Part shown: positions 1 to 9,253 of the stretch, in pieces
Layout of the letters: every line of letters starts with the position of its first letter
Position numbering within the stretch: the first letter of the stretch is position 1
Source: Microvirga terrae
GTDB lineage: Bacteria; Pseudomonadota; Alphaproteobacteria; Rhizobiales; Beijerinckiaceae
Direction of reading: 5' to 3'
DNA length: 64,000 bases
Assembly: GCF_013307435.2 (NCBI RefSeq)
Contig: NZ_CP102845.1
Location: 4,090,001-4,154,000, forward strand
Program-made: the position numbers and the translations under genes
The notes under the pieces: model-generated
Databases searched by the model: none
What the model was told of the DNA's origin: nothing
What the model saw: only the letters and a program-made list of their open reading frames with translations

Positions 1-1
1 C

Positions 2-1222
2 GACCATCTGATGCCGCTGCTGCGCCCGCATCTCGCCAGCGCGGCCCTGCTCGCCTTCGTGGCCGGAATCGGCAATTTCGGCATTCCGGCGCTGCTCGGC
101 GCCCCCGTGAACTATCTGACGCTCCCCGTCCTCATCTACCGGCGGCTGTCGAGCTTCGGCACCGACATGATCGGCGATGTCTCGGCGCTCGGCCTTCTCG
201 TCGCGGCCATCGCGATCACCGGCGTCGCCGCAAGCCAGGTCCTGATGCGCCGGAACGACGTGCAGCTCGAGGACGACGCACCCTTGAGGCCGTTCTGGCT
301 CCTCGGCCGCGCGCGTGTCGCGACCGAGATCTTCGTCGCGCTCGTCCTCGCGGTCACGCTGGTCCTGCCGGTCCTGTCGCTGCTCGCCTCCGCCCTCGTG
401 CCGTCCTACGGCATGCCGCTGTCGCTCGCCACGATCACCCTCGACAACTTCGTCGAGGTGCTGGCCCGCCAGGACGTGACGATCCGCGCCTTCACCAACT
501 CGCTCCTCTATGCCGGCGGCGCGGCCGGCCTGCTTGCCGGGCTCGCCGTGCCCCTCGCCTACGGGTTGGTCCGCCTGATGGGGCGGGCCCGCATCCTGGC
601 CGTGTCCCTCCTCGAAATCGCCTACGTGCTGCCGGGCATCGTGCTCGCCATCGCGTGCATTCTCCTGTTCCTGAAGCCGCTGCCGCTCCTGGGGTTCTCG
701 CTCTACGCGACCCCATGGATCATCCTGTTCGCCTATCTCGCGCGCTTCCTCTCGGTGGCGCTCAAACCCGTGCTCGCCGGCATGGTGCAGGTCGACGTCG
801 CGCAGGAGGAGGCCGCCGCCATCGACGGCGCCCGGCTGGCGCAGCGGCTCTTCGGCATCGTGCTCCCCTCCCTGCTTCCCGCCGCAGTCGCCGGCGGGCT
901 GATGGCGTTCCTGCTCGCCTTCAGCGAGCTCACCGTCTCGGCCCTGCTCTGGTCGGCCGGAACCGAGACCATCGGGGTGGTGCTCTACAACCTCGAGGAA
1001 GCCGGCCTCGCGAGCCAGGCCTCCGCGGTCGCCGTCGTGATCGTGGCCGTGGTGACGGCCGCCATGCTCGTCCTCGATGCGCTGGGCCGCCATCTGCCGG
1101 CCGGAGCCCTGCCGTGGCAGAGCGCCATGGAGGACGAGGCGCACATGAACCGCGAACCGGCTCGGGCGCCTGCCCGCACGTCCGTCCTCGATCGGCTCGA
1201 GCCGAAGGCGGCGCTGAGCTGA
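2..1222 (+). CDS. Iron(III)-type ABC transporter permease, 5'-truncated by window edge
   Basis: Inner-membrane permease of a binding-protein-dependent importer, most like the fused two-domain FbpB/SfuB ferric iron permeases. The frame is open to the window edge, so the N-terminal part is missing. What remains is the end of one permease domain, a short cytoplasmic linker, and a complete second domain with about six hydrophobic segments. The cytoplasmic EAA loop that contacts the ATPase is visible (QEEAAAIDGARLAQR followed by IVLP). The C-terminus is a short hydrophilic tail. The binding protein and ATPase genes are not in the window, so the substrate is inferred from family resemblance; thiamine or putrescine permeases share this fold. 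Confidence 0.8.
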   Translation, partial: DHLMPLLRPHLASAALLAFVAGIGNFGIPALLGAPVNYLTLPVLIYRRLSSFGTDMIGDVSALGLLVAAIAITGVAASQVLMRRNDVQLEDDAPLRPFWLLGRARVATEIFVALVLAVTLVLPVLSLLASALVPSYGMPLSLATITLDNFVEVLARQDVTIRAFTNSLLYAGGAAGLLAGLAVPLAYGLVRLMGRARILAVSLLEIAYVLPGIVLAIACILLFLKPLPLLGFSLYATPWIILFAYLARFLSVALKPVLAGMVQVDVAQEEAAAIDGARLAQRLFGIVLPSLLPAAVAGGLMAFLLAFSELTVSALLWSAGTETIGVVLYNLEEAGLASQASAVAVVIVAVVTAAMLVLDALGRHLPAGALPWQSAMEDEAHMNREPARAPARTSVLDRLEPKAALS

Positions 1223-1507
1223 AGGTTTCGCCATCTCCGGCCGACAGTGACACCCTCTCACGTCATGGCCGGCCTTGTGCCGGCCATCCCGATAAAGTGA
1301 AGCGCGGCGCCTCACACCATCGGGATCACCGGGACAAGCCCGGTGATGACGTCAGAGGATTGTCCGCCGCAGCACATCAAAACTGAGCCGCTCCCTCACG
1401 CTTCTGGCGGGCTGCGGAAGAGCCGATGCGGCGCGATGGTCGGGGCCGGTCCACACGCCGGAACATTCCCCTATGCCGAACCCGGTTCAACGCTTTAGCA
1501 TCCTGTC
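1223..1507. other. Intergenic gap holding a paired-palindrome repeat
   Basis: No gene is seen between the permease and the LysR gene. The stretch contains one repeat unit (listed separately at 1262-1351) and about 150 bases before the LysR start without a recognisable promoter. Confidence 0.6.
1262..1351. repeat. Paired palindrome repeat, unit 1
   Basis: Two different inverted repeats lie head to tail. The first is ATGGCCGG...CCGGCCAT (left arm near 1265). The second is ATCACCGG...CCGGTGAT (near 1325-1348). About 35 bases separate them. The same two-part design recurs at least nine more times in intergenic DNA of this window, always outside genes, like bacterial REP/BIME elements. Confidence 0.8.
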
Positions 1508-2404
1508 ATGGCTTCTTCGTCTCTCGATCCCTTCCGCCTCGCCTTCACGGAACCCTCCTGGGACGACCTGCGGATCTTTCTCGCCGTGGTGGCTCATGGA
1601 TCGATGAACAGCGCCGCGAAGGCGCTGGGCCAGAGCCAGCCGACCGTGGCGCGGCGCATCAAGGTTCTGGAGGAGACGCTGGGCCTCTCCCTGTTCCAGC
1701 GCGGCCCGAACAACCTCGAGCTGACGGAAGCGGGACAGGCGGTCCTCGAAGCCGCCGCCCCCATGGGCGAGGCGGCCGCCGTGGTGTCGCGCACGGCCGC
1801 CGCCTACCGGCCCGACCCGGACGCCCCGGTGCGGGTCACGGCCACCGCGTCGGTGACGCTGTTCCTGTCGCTCTACGCGGCGGAGCTGCACGAAGCCGCG
1901 GCCCCCGTGGAGATCGCCTATATCCCGACCCGGCGCCGGCTCGATCTCGCGTCCGGCGAGGCCGATATCGGCCTGCGGATGCGCAACCTGCCGGAGGGCA
2001 CGGATGATCTCGTGGCCCGCAAGATCGGCCAGATCGCCTTCGCCATGTATTCCCGCACGGAGAACCCCGGTTCCGTCATCGCGCCGCCGGAGGATCCGAC
2101 CCTCTCGCGCCAGGCCGCCTATGTGGCCGAGTTCGCGCAAGGTCGTACCGTCGCGGCCAGGATCGGCGACATGCCGATCCGCTACCAGGCAGCCAAGGCG
2201 GGCCTCGGCGCCGCCTTCCTCCCGTGCTGGCTCGGCGATTCGGACCCGGACCTGATCCAGATCACGAAGCCCGAGGGCGACTTGGTCGAGGACGTGTTCC
2301 TGGTCATGCACCGGCGCAGCCGCAGCCGCCCCAACGTGGCCCGGGTGGCGAATGCCCTGGCGGCTCTGTTCAAGCGGAGCCAGAAGGCCCTGGTGGGCGG
2401 CTGA
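1508..2404 (+). CDS. LysR family transcriptional regulator
   Basis: 298-residue DNA-binding regulator of usual LysR length. Residues about 18-77 form the winged helix-turn-helix (FLAVVAHGSMNSAAKALG, then QPTVARRIKVLEETLG). The rest is the effector-binding domain, including a segment ending GEADIGLR that is typical of the family. The stretch before the helix-turn-helix is some 15 residues longer than usual, so translation may start slightly later than the ATG chosen. The neighbours are an ABC permease upstream and mutY converging from downstream, which do not reveal the target. The effector is unknown. Confidence 0.85.
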   Translation: MASSSLDPFRLAFTEPSWDDLRIFLAVVAHGSMNSAAKALGQSQPTVARRIKVLEETLGLSLFQRGPNNLELTEAGQAVLEAAAPMGEAAAVVSRTAAAYRPDPDAPVRVTATASVTLFLSLYAAELHEAAAPVEIAYIPTRRRLDLASGEADIGLRMRNLPEGTDDLVARKIGQIAFAMYSRTENPGSVIAPPEDPTLSRQAAYVAEFAQGRTVAARIGDMPIRYQAAKAGLGAAFLPCWLGDSDPDLIQITKPEGDLVEDVFLVMHRRSRSRPNVARVANALAALFKRSQKALVGG

Positions 2405-2436
2405 TCGTCCGCGTCGCCCCTCTCCTACACCCGCCA

Positions 2437-2528
2437 CGTCATCACCAGTCCTGTGCCGGTGATCCCGATCGGAAAGGCATGGCGGCTCATCGTATCGGGG
2501 TGGCCGGGACAAGCCCGGCCGTGACGTC
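2437..2528. repeat. Paired palindrome repeat, unit 2 (inverted orientation)
   Basis: Same two-palindrome element as at 1262, but in the opposite order: the ATCACC...GGTGAT half comes first (2439-2465) and the TGGCCGG...CCGGCC half second (2500-2520). It lies between the convergent LysR and mutY genes, where it could also act as a transcription end or supercoil-relief site. Confidence 0.75.
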
Positions 2529-2550
2529 GAGGAGAGTGGCGGGCTCGGCC

Positions 2551-3663
2551 TCACGCCCCCTTCACCGGCTTCTCGCTTTTCGCCTTGCCGCCTGGCAAAT
2601 CCCCCAGGGCATGCGCCAGCACCTTCTTCATGGCGCCGGGGAGCGCCTCCTCGTGCAGCTGAAGGCGCGGGGTCCAGCGCATGTCGTCCGGAGCGGGTGT
2701 GCCCTTGGACACCTTGGCGAACATCACGGTCAGCTCGAGGGGGAAATGGGTGAAGACGTGCCGGACCGTGCCCGGCAGCCGCTGCCAGCGCGCCTCGATG
2801 GGCGCGTCGAGCACCGCGCGGGAGGGCTCGTAATCGGGCTCCCACGGGCTGGTCGGCGGCTCCGCCATGCCGCCGAGCAATCCTTGCGGCGGGCGGGTAC
2901 GCAGCAGGATCGTGTCGTCGGCGCGCAGCACCACGAAGGCCGCGCCCTTGCGCAGCTGCCCGGCCTCCTTCTTCTGCTTCTTCGGGAAGGCCTCCTGCAG
3001 GCCCTCGGCCCGGGCCCGGCAGGGCACCATCCAGGGGCAGAGCGCGCAGGCGGGGCGCTTGGGAGTGCAGATGGTGGCGCCGAGATCCATGACCGCCTGG
3101 GCGAAGTCCCCGGGCCGGTCCGCAGGCACCAGGGCCTCGGTCAGCGCGCGGATCAGGGGCTTGGCCTTGGGCAGCGGCTCCTCGATCATGAACACGCGGG
3201 ACATCACCCGCTCCACGTTGCCGTCGACCGCGGCCGCCTTCTCGTCGAACGCGATGGCCGCGACCGCCGCCGCCGTATAGGCGCCGATGCCCGGCAGCTT
3301 CAGGAGCTCGGCCTCGGTGCGCGGAAAATGCCCGCCATGCTTGTCCACGACCGCCTTGGCGCAGGCATGCAGGTTGCGGGCGCGGGAATAATAGCCGAGG
3401 CCGGCCCAGGCCTGCATCACCGCGTCCGCAGGCGCTTCGGCGAGAGCCTCGACGGTCGGGAATCGCTCCAGGAATTTCAGGTAATAGGGCCGGACCGCCG
3501 CCACGGTCGTCTGCTGCAGCATGATCTCGGACAGCCAGACCCGGTAGGGCTCGGCGGTCACGCCGGGCTTGGCGCGCCACGGCAGGTCGCGCCGGTGACG
3601 GTCGTACCAGGCGAGAAGATCCTGCGGGTCGGGCTTGGTCGCGCTCGCGGCGGGCGTTAACAT
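2551..3663 (-). CDS. mutY: A/G-specific adenine DNA glycosylase MutY
   Basis: Base-excision repair enzyme that removes adenine mispaired with 8-oxoguanine. The 370 residues match the family. The N-terminal glycosylase domain contains the catalytic glutamate (LSEIMLQQT, E46), the helix-hairpin-helix LPGIGAYTAAA, and the catalytic aspartate (VDGNVERV, D147). A cysteine cluster C199-x6-C206-x2-C209-x5-C215 binds the 4Fe-4S cluster. The C-terminal part is the NUDIX-like 8-oxoG recognition domain. It is divergent from the DUF721 gene with only about 44 bases between starts. The block mutY, DUF721, dsbA-like, smc is a familiar alphaproteobacterial gene order. Confidence 0.95.
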   Translation of the reverse strand: MLTPAASATKPDPQDLLAWYDRHRRDLPWRAKPGVTAEPYRVWLSEIMLQQTTVAAVRPYYLKFLERFPTVEALAEAPADAVMQAWAGLGYYSRARNLHACAKAVVDKHGGHFPRTEAELLKLPGIGAYTAAAVAAIAFDEKAAAVDGNVERVMSRVFMIEEPLPKAKPLIRALTEALVPADRPGDFAQAVMDLGATICTPKRPACALCPWMVPCRARAEGLQEAFPKKQKKEAGQLRKGAAFVVLRADDTILLRTRPPQGLLGGMAEPPTSPWEPDYEPSRAVLDAPIEARWQRLPGTVRHVFTHFPLELTVMFAKVSKGTPAPDDMRWTPRLQLHEEALPGAMKKVLAHALGDLPGGKAKSEKPVKGA

Positions 3664-3707
3664 GGGACTTGGAATAGCGTTCTAAACGGAATATTCCAAC
3701 GCGGCTT

Positions 3708-4250
3708 TTGGACATTCAACATGAGACGACCGAGGCGACATTGAGACGCCCAAGGCCTTTGGCCCGCCCCCTCGCCGAGTTTCTCGACGTCTGCCTGTCC
3801 CCCAGTCTGGCGGCGCAGGGCTTCGCCACGTCCGACATCCTCATGGCCTGGCCCGACATCGTCGGCGAGCGCCTGTCCGCCTTCACCCAGCCGCTCAAGA
3901 TCGAATGGAAGCGCAAGGCCCCCCACGCCGACCCGGAGGCGCGGCCGGATCCGGCCACCCTCGTGATCCGGGTCGAGAGCGCCTTCGCGCTCGAGCTGCA
4001 GCACCTCGCCCCCACCATCATCGACCGGGTGAACACCCATTACGGCTGGCGCTGCATCGGCAAGCTGGTGCTGAAACAAGGGCCCGTGCGGCGGGTTGAG
4101 AAGAAGCGCCCCGTCGCCCGCCCCCTCACCTCGGCGGAGAGGGAGAAGGTGGACAAGGCCGTCGAGCCCATCCAGGAGGAATCTCTGAAGGCGGCGCTCG
4201 ATCGGCTGGGTCAGGCCATCGTCAGCTCCGGTTCACGCACGAAAGCGTGA
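3708..4250 (+). CDS. DUF721 (DciA-like) protein, TTG start
   Basis: 180-residue cytoplasmic protein with a DUF721 domain at residues about 15-130 (LAEFLDVCLSP near the start; LVIRVESAFALELQHLAPTI in the core). DUF721 proteins include DciA, the replicative helicase operator used by bacteria without DnaC or DnaI. A role in replication initiation is therefore plausible by family but not shown by the sequence. The C-terminal 50 residues are charged. TTG is the earliest start that keeps the conserved N-terminal helix; the nearby ATG at 3721 is out of frame. It is divergent from mutY. Confidence 0.75.
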   Translation: MDIQHETTEATLRRPRPLARPLAEFLDVCLSPSLAAQGFATSDILMAWPDIVGERLSAFTQPLKIEWKRKAPHADPEARPDPATLVIRVESAFALELQHLAPTIIDRVNTHYGWRCIGKLVLKQGPVRRVEKKRPVARPLTSAEREKVDKAVEPIQEESLKAALDRLGQAIVSSGSRTKA

Positions 4251-4337
4251 GATGGCGGGCGCTTGCCACGAAGGCCAAGTCATCTTACCGCAAATCATTC
4301 GTTCGCAGGACGAAATCTCTTCAGGAGCCTCCCCACG

Positions 4338-4976
4338 ATGATCACCCGGCGTCAGACGCTTCAGCTTCTCGGAACCGCAGCCGCGACCGCCTATCTGGCC
4401 ACGAGTCTTCCGGCCTTCGCCCAGAACGTGGCCGTCCCGGATCTGGCGGTCCAGGGGCCCCTCGGAGACGTGGCCCAGGGCCCGGACAACGCCAAGGTGA
4501 CGATCATCGAGTATGCCTCGCTGACCTGCTCCCACTGCGCGAACTTCCACAAGACCACCTGGCCGGAGCTGAAGAAGCGCTACATCGAGAGCGGCAAGGT
4601 GCGCTTCGTCCTGCGGGAATTCCCCCTCGACCCGCTCGCCACCGCCGGCTTCATGCTCGCCCGCTGCGACGGCAACGACAAATATTACCCGATCACGGAC
4701 CTGCTGTTCGAGCAGCAGCGTAACTGGGCCTTTGTGGACAAGCCGCTCGATGCCCTGCGCGGGCTCATGCGCCAGGCGGGTTTTTCACAGGAAAAATTTG
4801 AGGCTTGCCTCAAGGACCAGAAACTATATGACGCAGTCAACGCGGTGAAGAACCGGGGTATGGAGCAGTTCAAGGTGGACTCCACGCCCACATTCTTCAT
4901 CAATGGTCAGCGTCATCCTGGAAGCCTTTCGATCGATGAGCTTGAAAAGGTCATCAAGCCTCTCCTGGGCGAATAA
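4338..4976 (+). CDS. DsbA-family thiol:disulfide oxidoreductase, exported
   Basis: 212-residue thioredoxin-fold protein with active site C64-S-H-C67 (LTCSHCANF). It starts with a twin-arginine-like signal (MITRRQTLQLLGTAAA), with cleavage expected after AFA near residue 28, so it acts in the periplasm. The cis-proline region is TPTFFINGQ near the C-terminus. The ATG at 4338 has AGGAG about ten bases upstream and begins directly at the signal peptide; the upstream in-frame ATG would bury the signal. CSHC differs from the CPHC of classical DsbA and resembles the BdbD/Com1-like group. It could act as a disulfide oxidase or a reductase. Confidence 0.88.
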   Translation: MITRRQTLQLLGTAAATAYLATSLPAFAQNVAVPDLAVQGPLGDVAQGPDNAKVTIIEYASLTCSHCANFHKTTWPELKKRYIESGKVRFVLREFPLDPLATAGFMLARCDGNDKYYPITDLLFEQQRNWAFVDKPLDALRGLMRQAGFSQEKFEACLKDQKLYDAVNAVKNRGMEQFKVDSTPTFFINGQRHPGSLSIDELEKVIKPLLGE

Positions 4977-5006
4977 GCTCCATTATCCTGCCCCTCGGGG
5001 ATCGGG

Positions 5007-5031
5007 CCCAAAAGTGGTGTCCACTTTTGGG
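5007..5031. repeat. Perfect palindrome in smc leader
   Basis: CCCAAAAGTGG, then TGT, then CCACTTTTGGG: an 11-base perfect inverted repeat 126 bases upstream of smc. From memory, similar AAAGTGG/CCACTTT palindromes are scattered in Hyphomicrobiales genomes, so it is probably a dispersed repeat and not a specific operator. It occurs once in this window as far as I can see. Confidence 0.6.
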
Positions 5032-5156
5032 ATCAACCCGATGCCCTCTCGCTTGATGCGCGTATCGTTCGAGGCGGAAAACCGGATCCACCTTTCGCTG
5101 ACGCGGCCCTCTGGGTCCGCACGATGGGCTAGCGTGCGGGACGGGAGGGCGCGTCC

Positions 5157-8100
5157 ATGAAGCTGACGCGCCTTCGCATCGCGGGCTTCAAGACCTTCGT
5201 CGAGCCCACCGACTTCCTGATCGAGCCGGGCCTCACCGGCGTCGTCGGGCCGAACGGCTGCGGCAAGTCCAACCTCGTCGAGGCCCTGCGCTGGGTCATG
5301 GGGGAAAACTCCTTCAAGAACATGCGCGCCACGGGGATGGACGACGTCATCTTCTCTGGCTCCGGCGGCCGCCCGGCCCGCAACTGGGCCGAGGTGATGC
5401 TCACCATCGACAATGGAGAGCGCACGGCGCCTGCCGCCTTCAACGACACGGACCTGCTGGAGATCTCCCGCAAGATCGAGCGGGATGAGGGTTCGACCTA
5501 CCGGGTCAACGGCAAGGAGGTCCGCGCCCGCGACGTGCAGATCCTGTTCGCCGACGCGGCGACGGGCGCCCGGTCGCCGGCCCTCGTCCGCCAGGGCCAG
5601 ATCAGCGAGATCATCTCGGCCAAGCCCCAATCCCGCCGCCGCATCCTGGAGGATGCCGCCGGCATCGCCGGCCTCCACGCCCGCCGCCACGAGGCTGAGT
5701 TGCGGCTCAAGGCCGCCGAGGACAACCTGGTCCGCGTCGAGGACGTGATTCGCGAGCTGGAAAGCCAGATCGAGAGCCTGAAGCGCCAGGGCCGCCAGGC
5801 CTCACGCTACAAGAACCTTTCGGCCGAGATCCGGCGCCTCGAAGCTCTGATGTACGCCATCAGCTTCGCCGAGGCGCGGGAGCAGGCCGCTACCGCCGAG
5901 CGCCAGGTGGCCGAGGATCTCAAGGCGGTTGCAGACGCCACCGAGGAGCAGACCCGGGCCGCCACCGCCCAAGCCGTCGCGGCCCATGGCCTCCCGGCCC
6001 TGCGCCAGGCGGAAGCCGCGGCCGCGGCCGCCCTGCAGCGGCTGACCCATGCCCGCAACGAGCTCGAATCGGAGGAGCGCCGGTCCAAGGAGCGCGTGGT
6101 CGAGCTGGAGCGCCATGTCGGCGACCTCAACCGGGACATCGCCCGCGAGGCCGCACAGCGCAGCGACGCGGAGGCCACGATCGAGCGCCTCCAGACCGAA
6201 GCCGCCGAGATCTCGCTCACCACCGACGGGGCGGACGACGCCCGCGCCGAGGCCCATGAGCGCCTCCAGGGCGCCGAGGCCGAGCTGGCGGAAGCCGAAT
6301 CCGCCTTGAGCGCCCTCCAGGCCCAAACCTCGGATCTGAACGCCCGCCGCGCCGCCCTGGAGCGAGCCGTGCGCGAGGAGCTGGAGCGCGCCTCCCGTTT
6401 CCGATCCGAGAAGGAGCGGATCGAGCGCGAGATCGCGGCGCTCTCCGCCTCGCCCGAGGACGGCCCCTCCCTCGACGACCTGCGCGAGGACATGGCGATC
6501 GCCGAGGAAACGGCACAGGGCGCCGAAGAGGCGGTGGTCGAAGCCCGCGAAACCCTGTCGGAAGCCCGCGAGGCCGAGAACCGCCTGCGCCAGCCCCTGA
6601 ACGAGGCGGAGCGCAAGGCGCAGCGCCTCGAGACCGAGGCGCGCACCCTCGCCAAGCTGGTGACCTCCGCGACCGGCGACCTCTGGCCCCCGGCCGTCGA
6701 CCAGATCACGGTCCAGAAGGGCTACGAGACCGCCCTGGGCGCAGCCCTCGGCGACGATCTCGAAGCCTCAATCAACCCATCGGCTCCCCATCACTGGGCC
6801 GAGACCCATGCCGGCGAGGACGATCCGGCCCTGCCGGACGGGGTCCGCTCCCTGGCGGATCTCGCCCAGGCGCCCGCGGCCCTGCAGCGCCGCCTGCGCC
6901 AGATCGGCGTGGTGAGCAAGGATGACGGCCTGCGCCTGCGTGGCCGCCTGAGGCCCGGCCAGCGCCTTGTCACTCAGGCAGGCGATCTATGGCGCTGGGA
7001 CGGCTTCACGGCCGCCGCCGAGGCGCCCTCCCCGGCGGCCCGTCGCCTCGCGGAGAAGAACCGCCTGGGCGACCTGGAGCGCGAGGCCGCGGAAGCCCGC
7101 GAGCAGGCCGAGCACCTGCGTCACGAGGCGGAGGCAGCCCAGGAAGCCGTCCGCAGGGCGGCCTCTCACGAGACGCAGGCCATCGAATCCGCCCGCCAGA
7201 GCCGTCAGGCGCTCGATGCCGCCCGCACGCGCCTCACCGCCGCCGAGCGCAAGGAGGCCGAGCTCGGCCAGCGTCGCTCGGCCCTGCAGGAAGGCCTCGC
7301 CCGCCTGTCGGAGAGCGAGGCGGAGGCCCTGGAACGCGTGCAGGATGCCGAGAGCGCTCTGCAGGACCTCGCCCCGGCGCCCGATCTCGAAAGCCGCCTG
7401 CTCGAAGAGCGCACCCGGGTGGCCGAGCGCCGGGCGACCGCCTCCGAGGCCCGGGCCGCCCTGCAATCCCTCATGCACGAAGCCGAGCTGCGCCGCCGCC
7501 GGCAGGAGGCGATCGCGGCCGACATCCGCCTCTGGACCGAGCGGGCGGGCCGCGCCGCCAAGGCGTTCGAGGATCTGGGCGAGCGCCTGGAGCGCGCGCA
7601 GGACGAGCACCAGCGCCTGCTGGAGGCCCCCGACACCTACCTGCAGCGCCGCCGCGCCCTCATGGCCGAGGTCGAGGAGGCCGAGGCCAAGCGCAAGGAA
7701 GCGGCCGACCACCTGGCCGATGCCGAGACGGGTCTTGCCGAGTCGGATCGCGCGGCCCGCGCGGCCCTCGAAACCCTCGCGGCGGCCCGCGAGTCCCGTG
7801 CCGGCTCCCAGGCCCGCCACGAGGCCGCGGTGGCCCGTCTGGCCGAGATCACCCGCGCCATCACGGAGAACCTGGAGACGACGCCCGCCGGGCTCATCGA
7901 GCTCGCCGGCTTGAAGGAAGCCGCCGATCTGCCCTCCCATGGCGAGATCGAATCGAAGCTGCACTCCCTCAAGAACGACCGGGAGCGCCTCGGCGCCGTT
8001 AACCTGCGCGCCGACGAGGAGCTGAACGAGCTCGAGACCAAGTACAACGGCATCGCGGGCGAGCGCGACGATCTCGTCGAGGCCATCAAGCGCCTGCGCC

Positions 8101-8615
8101 AGGCCATCGGCAGCCTCAACCGCGAGGGCCGCGAGCGCCTGCTCGCCGCCTTCGACGTGGTGAACAACCACTTCAAGCGCCTGTTCACCACCCTGTTCGG
8201 CGGCGGCACGGCGGAACTGACCCTGGTCGATTCGGACGATCCGCTGGAAGCAGGCCTCGAGATCCTCGCCCGTCCGCCCGGCAAGAAGCCCCAGAGCATG
8301 ACCCTGCTGTCGGGCGGCGAGCAGGCCCTGACGGCCACCGCGCTCATCTTCGCCGTGTTCCTTACGAACCCCTCGCCGATCTGCGTGCTGGACGAGGTGG
8401 ACGCGCCTCTCGACGACGCCAATGTGGAGCGCTACTGCGCCCTCCTCGAGGACATGGCGCGCCAGACCGAGACCCGCTTCGTGGTCATCACCCACAACCC
8501 GATCACCATGGCCCGGATGGACCGCCTCTTCGGCGTCACCATGGCCGAACGGGGCGTCTCGCAGCTCGTCTCCGTCGACCTGCAGAGCGCGGAGCGCATT
8601 CTTGAGGTAGCCTAA
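5157..8615 (+). CDS. smc: Chromosome segregation ATPase SMC
   Basis: Structural-maintenance-of-chromosomes protein that organises and segregates DNA with ScpA and ScpB. The 1152 residues are full length. The N-terminal ATPase half has Walker A GPNGCGKS (residues 31-38). Long coiled coils (about 170-500 and 650-1000) are rich in Glu, Ala and Arg. They flank a hinge around 505-640. The C-terminal half carries the ABC signature LLSGGEQ (about residue 1050) and Walker B VLDEVDAPLDD. The ATG follows GGGAGGG closely. Codon use is strongly GC-biased like the neighbours, and no break in the frame is seen. Confidence 0.97.
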   Translation: MKLTRLRIAGFKTFVEPTDFLIEPGLTGVVGPNGCGKSNLVEALRWVMGENSFKNMRATGMDDVIFSGSGGRPARNWAEVMLTIDNGERTAPAAFNDTDLLEISRKIERDEGSTYRVNGKEVRARDVQILFADAATGARSPALVRQGQISEIISAKPQSRRRILEDAAGIAGLHARRHEAELRLKAAEDNLVRVEDVIRELESQIESLKRQGRQASRYKNLSAEIRRLEALMYAISFAEAREQAATAERQVAEDLKAVADATEEQTRAATAQAVAAHGLPALRQAEAAAAAALQRLTHARNELESEERRSKERVVELERHVGDLNRDIAREAAQRSDAEATIERLQTEAAEISLTTDGADDARAEAHERLQGAEAELAEAESALSALQAQTSDLNARRAALERAVREELERASRFRSEKERIEREIAALSASPEDGPSLDDLREDMAIAEETAQGAEEAVVEARETLSEAREAENRLRQPLNEAERKAQRLETEARTLAKLVTSATGDLWPPAVDQITVQKGYETALGAALGDDLEASINPSAPHHWAETHAGEDDPALPDGVRSLADLAQAPAALQRRLRQIGVVSKDDGLRLRGRLRPGQRLVTQAGDLWRWDGFTAAAEAPSPAARRLAEKNRLGDLEREAAEAREQAEHLRHEAEAAQEAVRRAASHETQAIESARQSRQALDAARTRLTAAERKEAELGQRRSALQEGLARLSESEAEALERVQDAESALQDLAPAPDLESRLLEERTRVAERRATASEARAALQSLMHEAELRRRRQEAIAADIRLWTERAGRAAKAFEDLGERLERAQDEHQRLLEAPDTYLQRRRALMAEVEEAEAKRKEAADHLADAETGLAESDRAARAALETLAAARESRAGSQARHEAAVARLAEITRAITENLETTPAGLIELAGLKEAADLPSHGEIESKLHSLKNDRERLGAVNLRADEELNELETKYNGIAGERDDLVEAIKRLRQAIGSLNREGRERLLAAFDVVNNHFKRLFTTLFGGGTAELTLVDSDDPLEAGLEILARPPGKKPQSMTLLSGGEQALTATALIFAVFLTNPSPICVLDEVDAPLDDANVERYCALLEDMARQTETRFVVITHNPITMARMDRLFGVTMAERGVSQLVSVDLQSAERILEVA

Positions 8616-8730
8616 GGCTTTCAGCCCTGCCTTGCTTCAGCCTCAAAAACATGTGGGCTTTCGGCCCGGGGGCACCTGAAAACATCGTTAACCCAATTAA
8701 ATCAGAGACTTAGATGTTTTCAGACGGTTC

Positions 8731-8759
8731 TTGACAGGGGGGACCCCCGCTCATATGGT
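8731..8759 (+). promoter_or_regulatory. Sigma70-type promoter of the F0 ATP synthase operon
   Basis: TTGACA (8731-8736), a 17-base spacer, then TATGGT (8754-8759), about 60 bases before the atpI start. The -35 matches consensus exactly and the spacing is ideal. The spacer includes GGGGGGACCCCC, a short inverted repeat that could bind a regulator or melt poorly. Confidence 0.75.
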
Positions 8760-8821
8760 GCGCCCGGCTTTCGGGGCTGGGCTTCCAAGCATTTTCCCGC
8801 AACGCTTCAAAGGAGATCGCA

Positions 8822-9193
8822 ATGGCGGACCCTCACGAGCGGAACGGCGAGAATGAGCGGAAACCGGGCAGTGCCGACGATGCCGACCTGTCAGCGAGAC
8901 TGAAGTCTCTCGACGCACGGATCTCCCAAGCATCCGCGCATCGAGCCGAGTCAGAGCCTCGTGCCCGTCCGACGTCAGATTCCAGCGCTCTCGGCCAAGC
9001 CTTCAGGCTCTCGGCCGAATTCGTTGCAGGAGTGGCGGCCGGCGGGATCCTGGGTTGGATCGTCGACCGCGTGTTCGGAACGTCCCCTTGGGGTCTGATC
9101 GTTTGTCTGATACTCGGCTTCTGCGCCGGGATGCTCAACCTGATGCGAGCGGCCGGGATGGTCAAATCCGCCCGGTATGACGACAAGCGGTGA
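8822..9193 (+). CDS. atpI: ATP synthase assembly protein AtpI
   Basis: 123-residue membrane protein at the head of the F0 cluster. The first 60 residues are hydrophilic and disordered in character. Two transmembrane helices follow (LSAEFVAGVAAGGILGWIVD and LIVCLILGFCAGMLNLMRA). This is the AtpI/AtpZ layout; the family helps assemble the c-ring and may move magnesium or calcium. AAAGGAGATCGC precedes the ATG. It is the first gene of a run of five in the same direction. Confidence 0.9.
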   Translation: MADPHERNGENERKPGSADDADLSARLKSLDARISQASAHRAESEPRARPTSDSSALGQAFRLSAEFVAGVAAGGILGWIVDRVFGTSPWGLIVCLILGFCAGMLNLMRAAGMVKSARYDDKR

Positions 9194-9253
9194 CGGACTT
9201 AGACCTGCGAACGCCGAACGGCATTTGATAACATCGAACTTTGAGAGCGGATC

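Noticed and set aside
1487..3715. A 742-codon open frame on the minus strand across the LysR gene and mutY
   Set aside because: It overlaps two recognised genes in another frame, has an Arg/Gly/His-rich composition typical of GC-rich antisense frames, and no domain.
8690..8712. CtrA site near GTTAACCCAATTAAAT
   Set aside because: The spacing between TTAA words is five bases, not the seven of the CtrA consensus.
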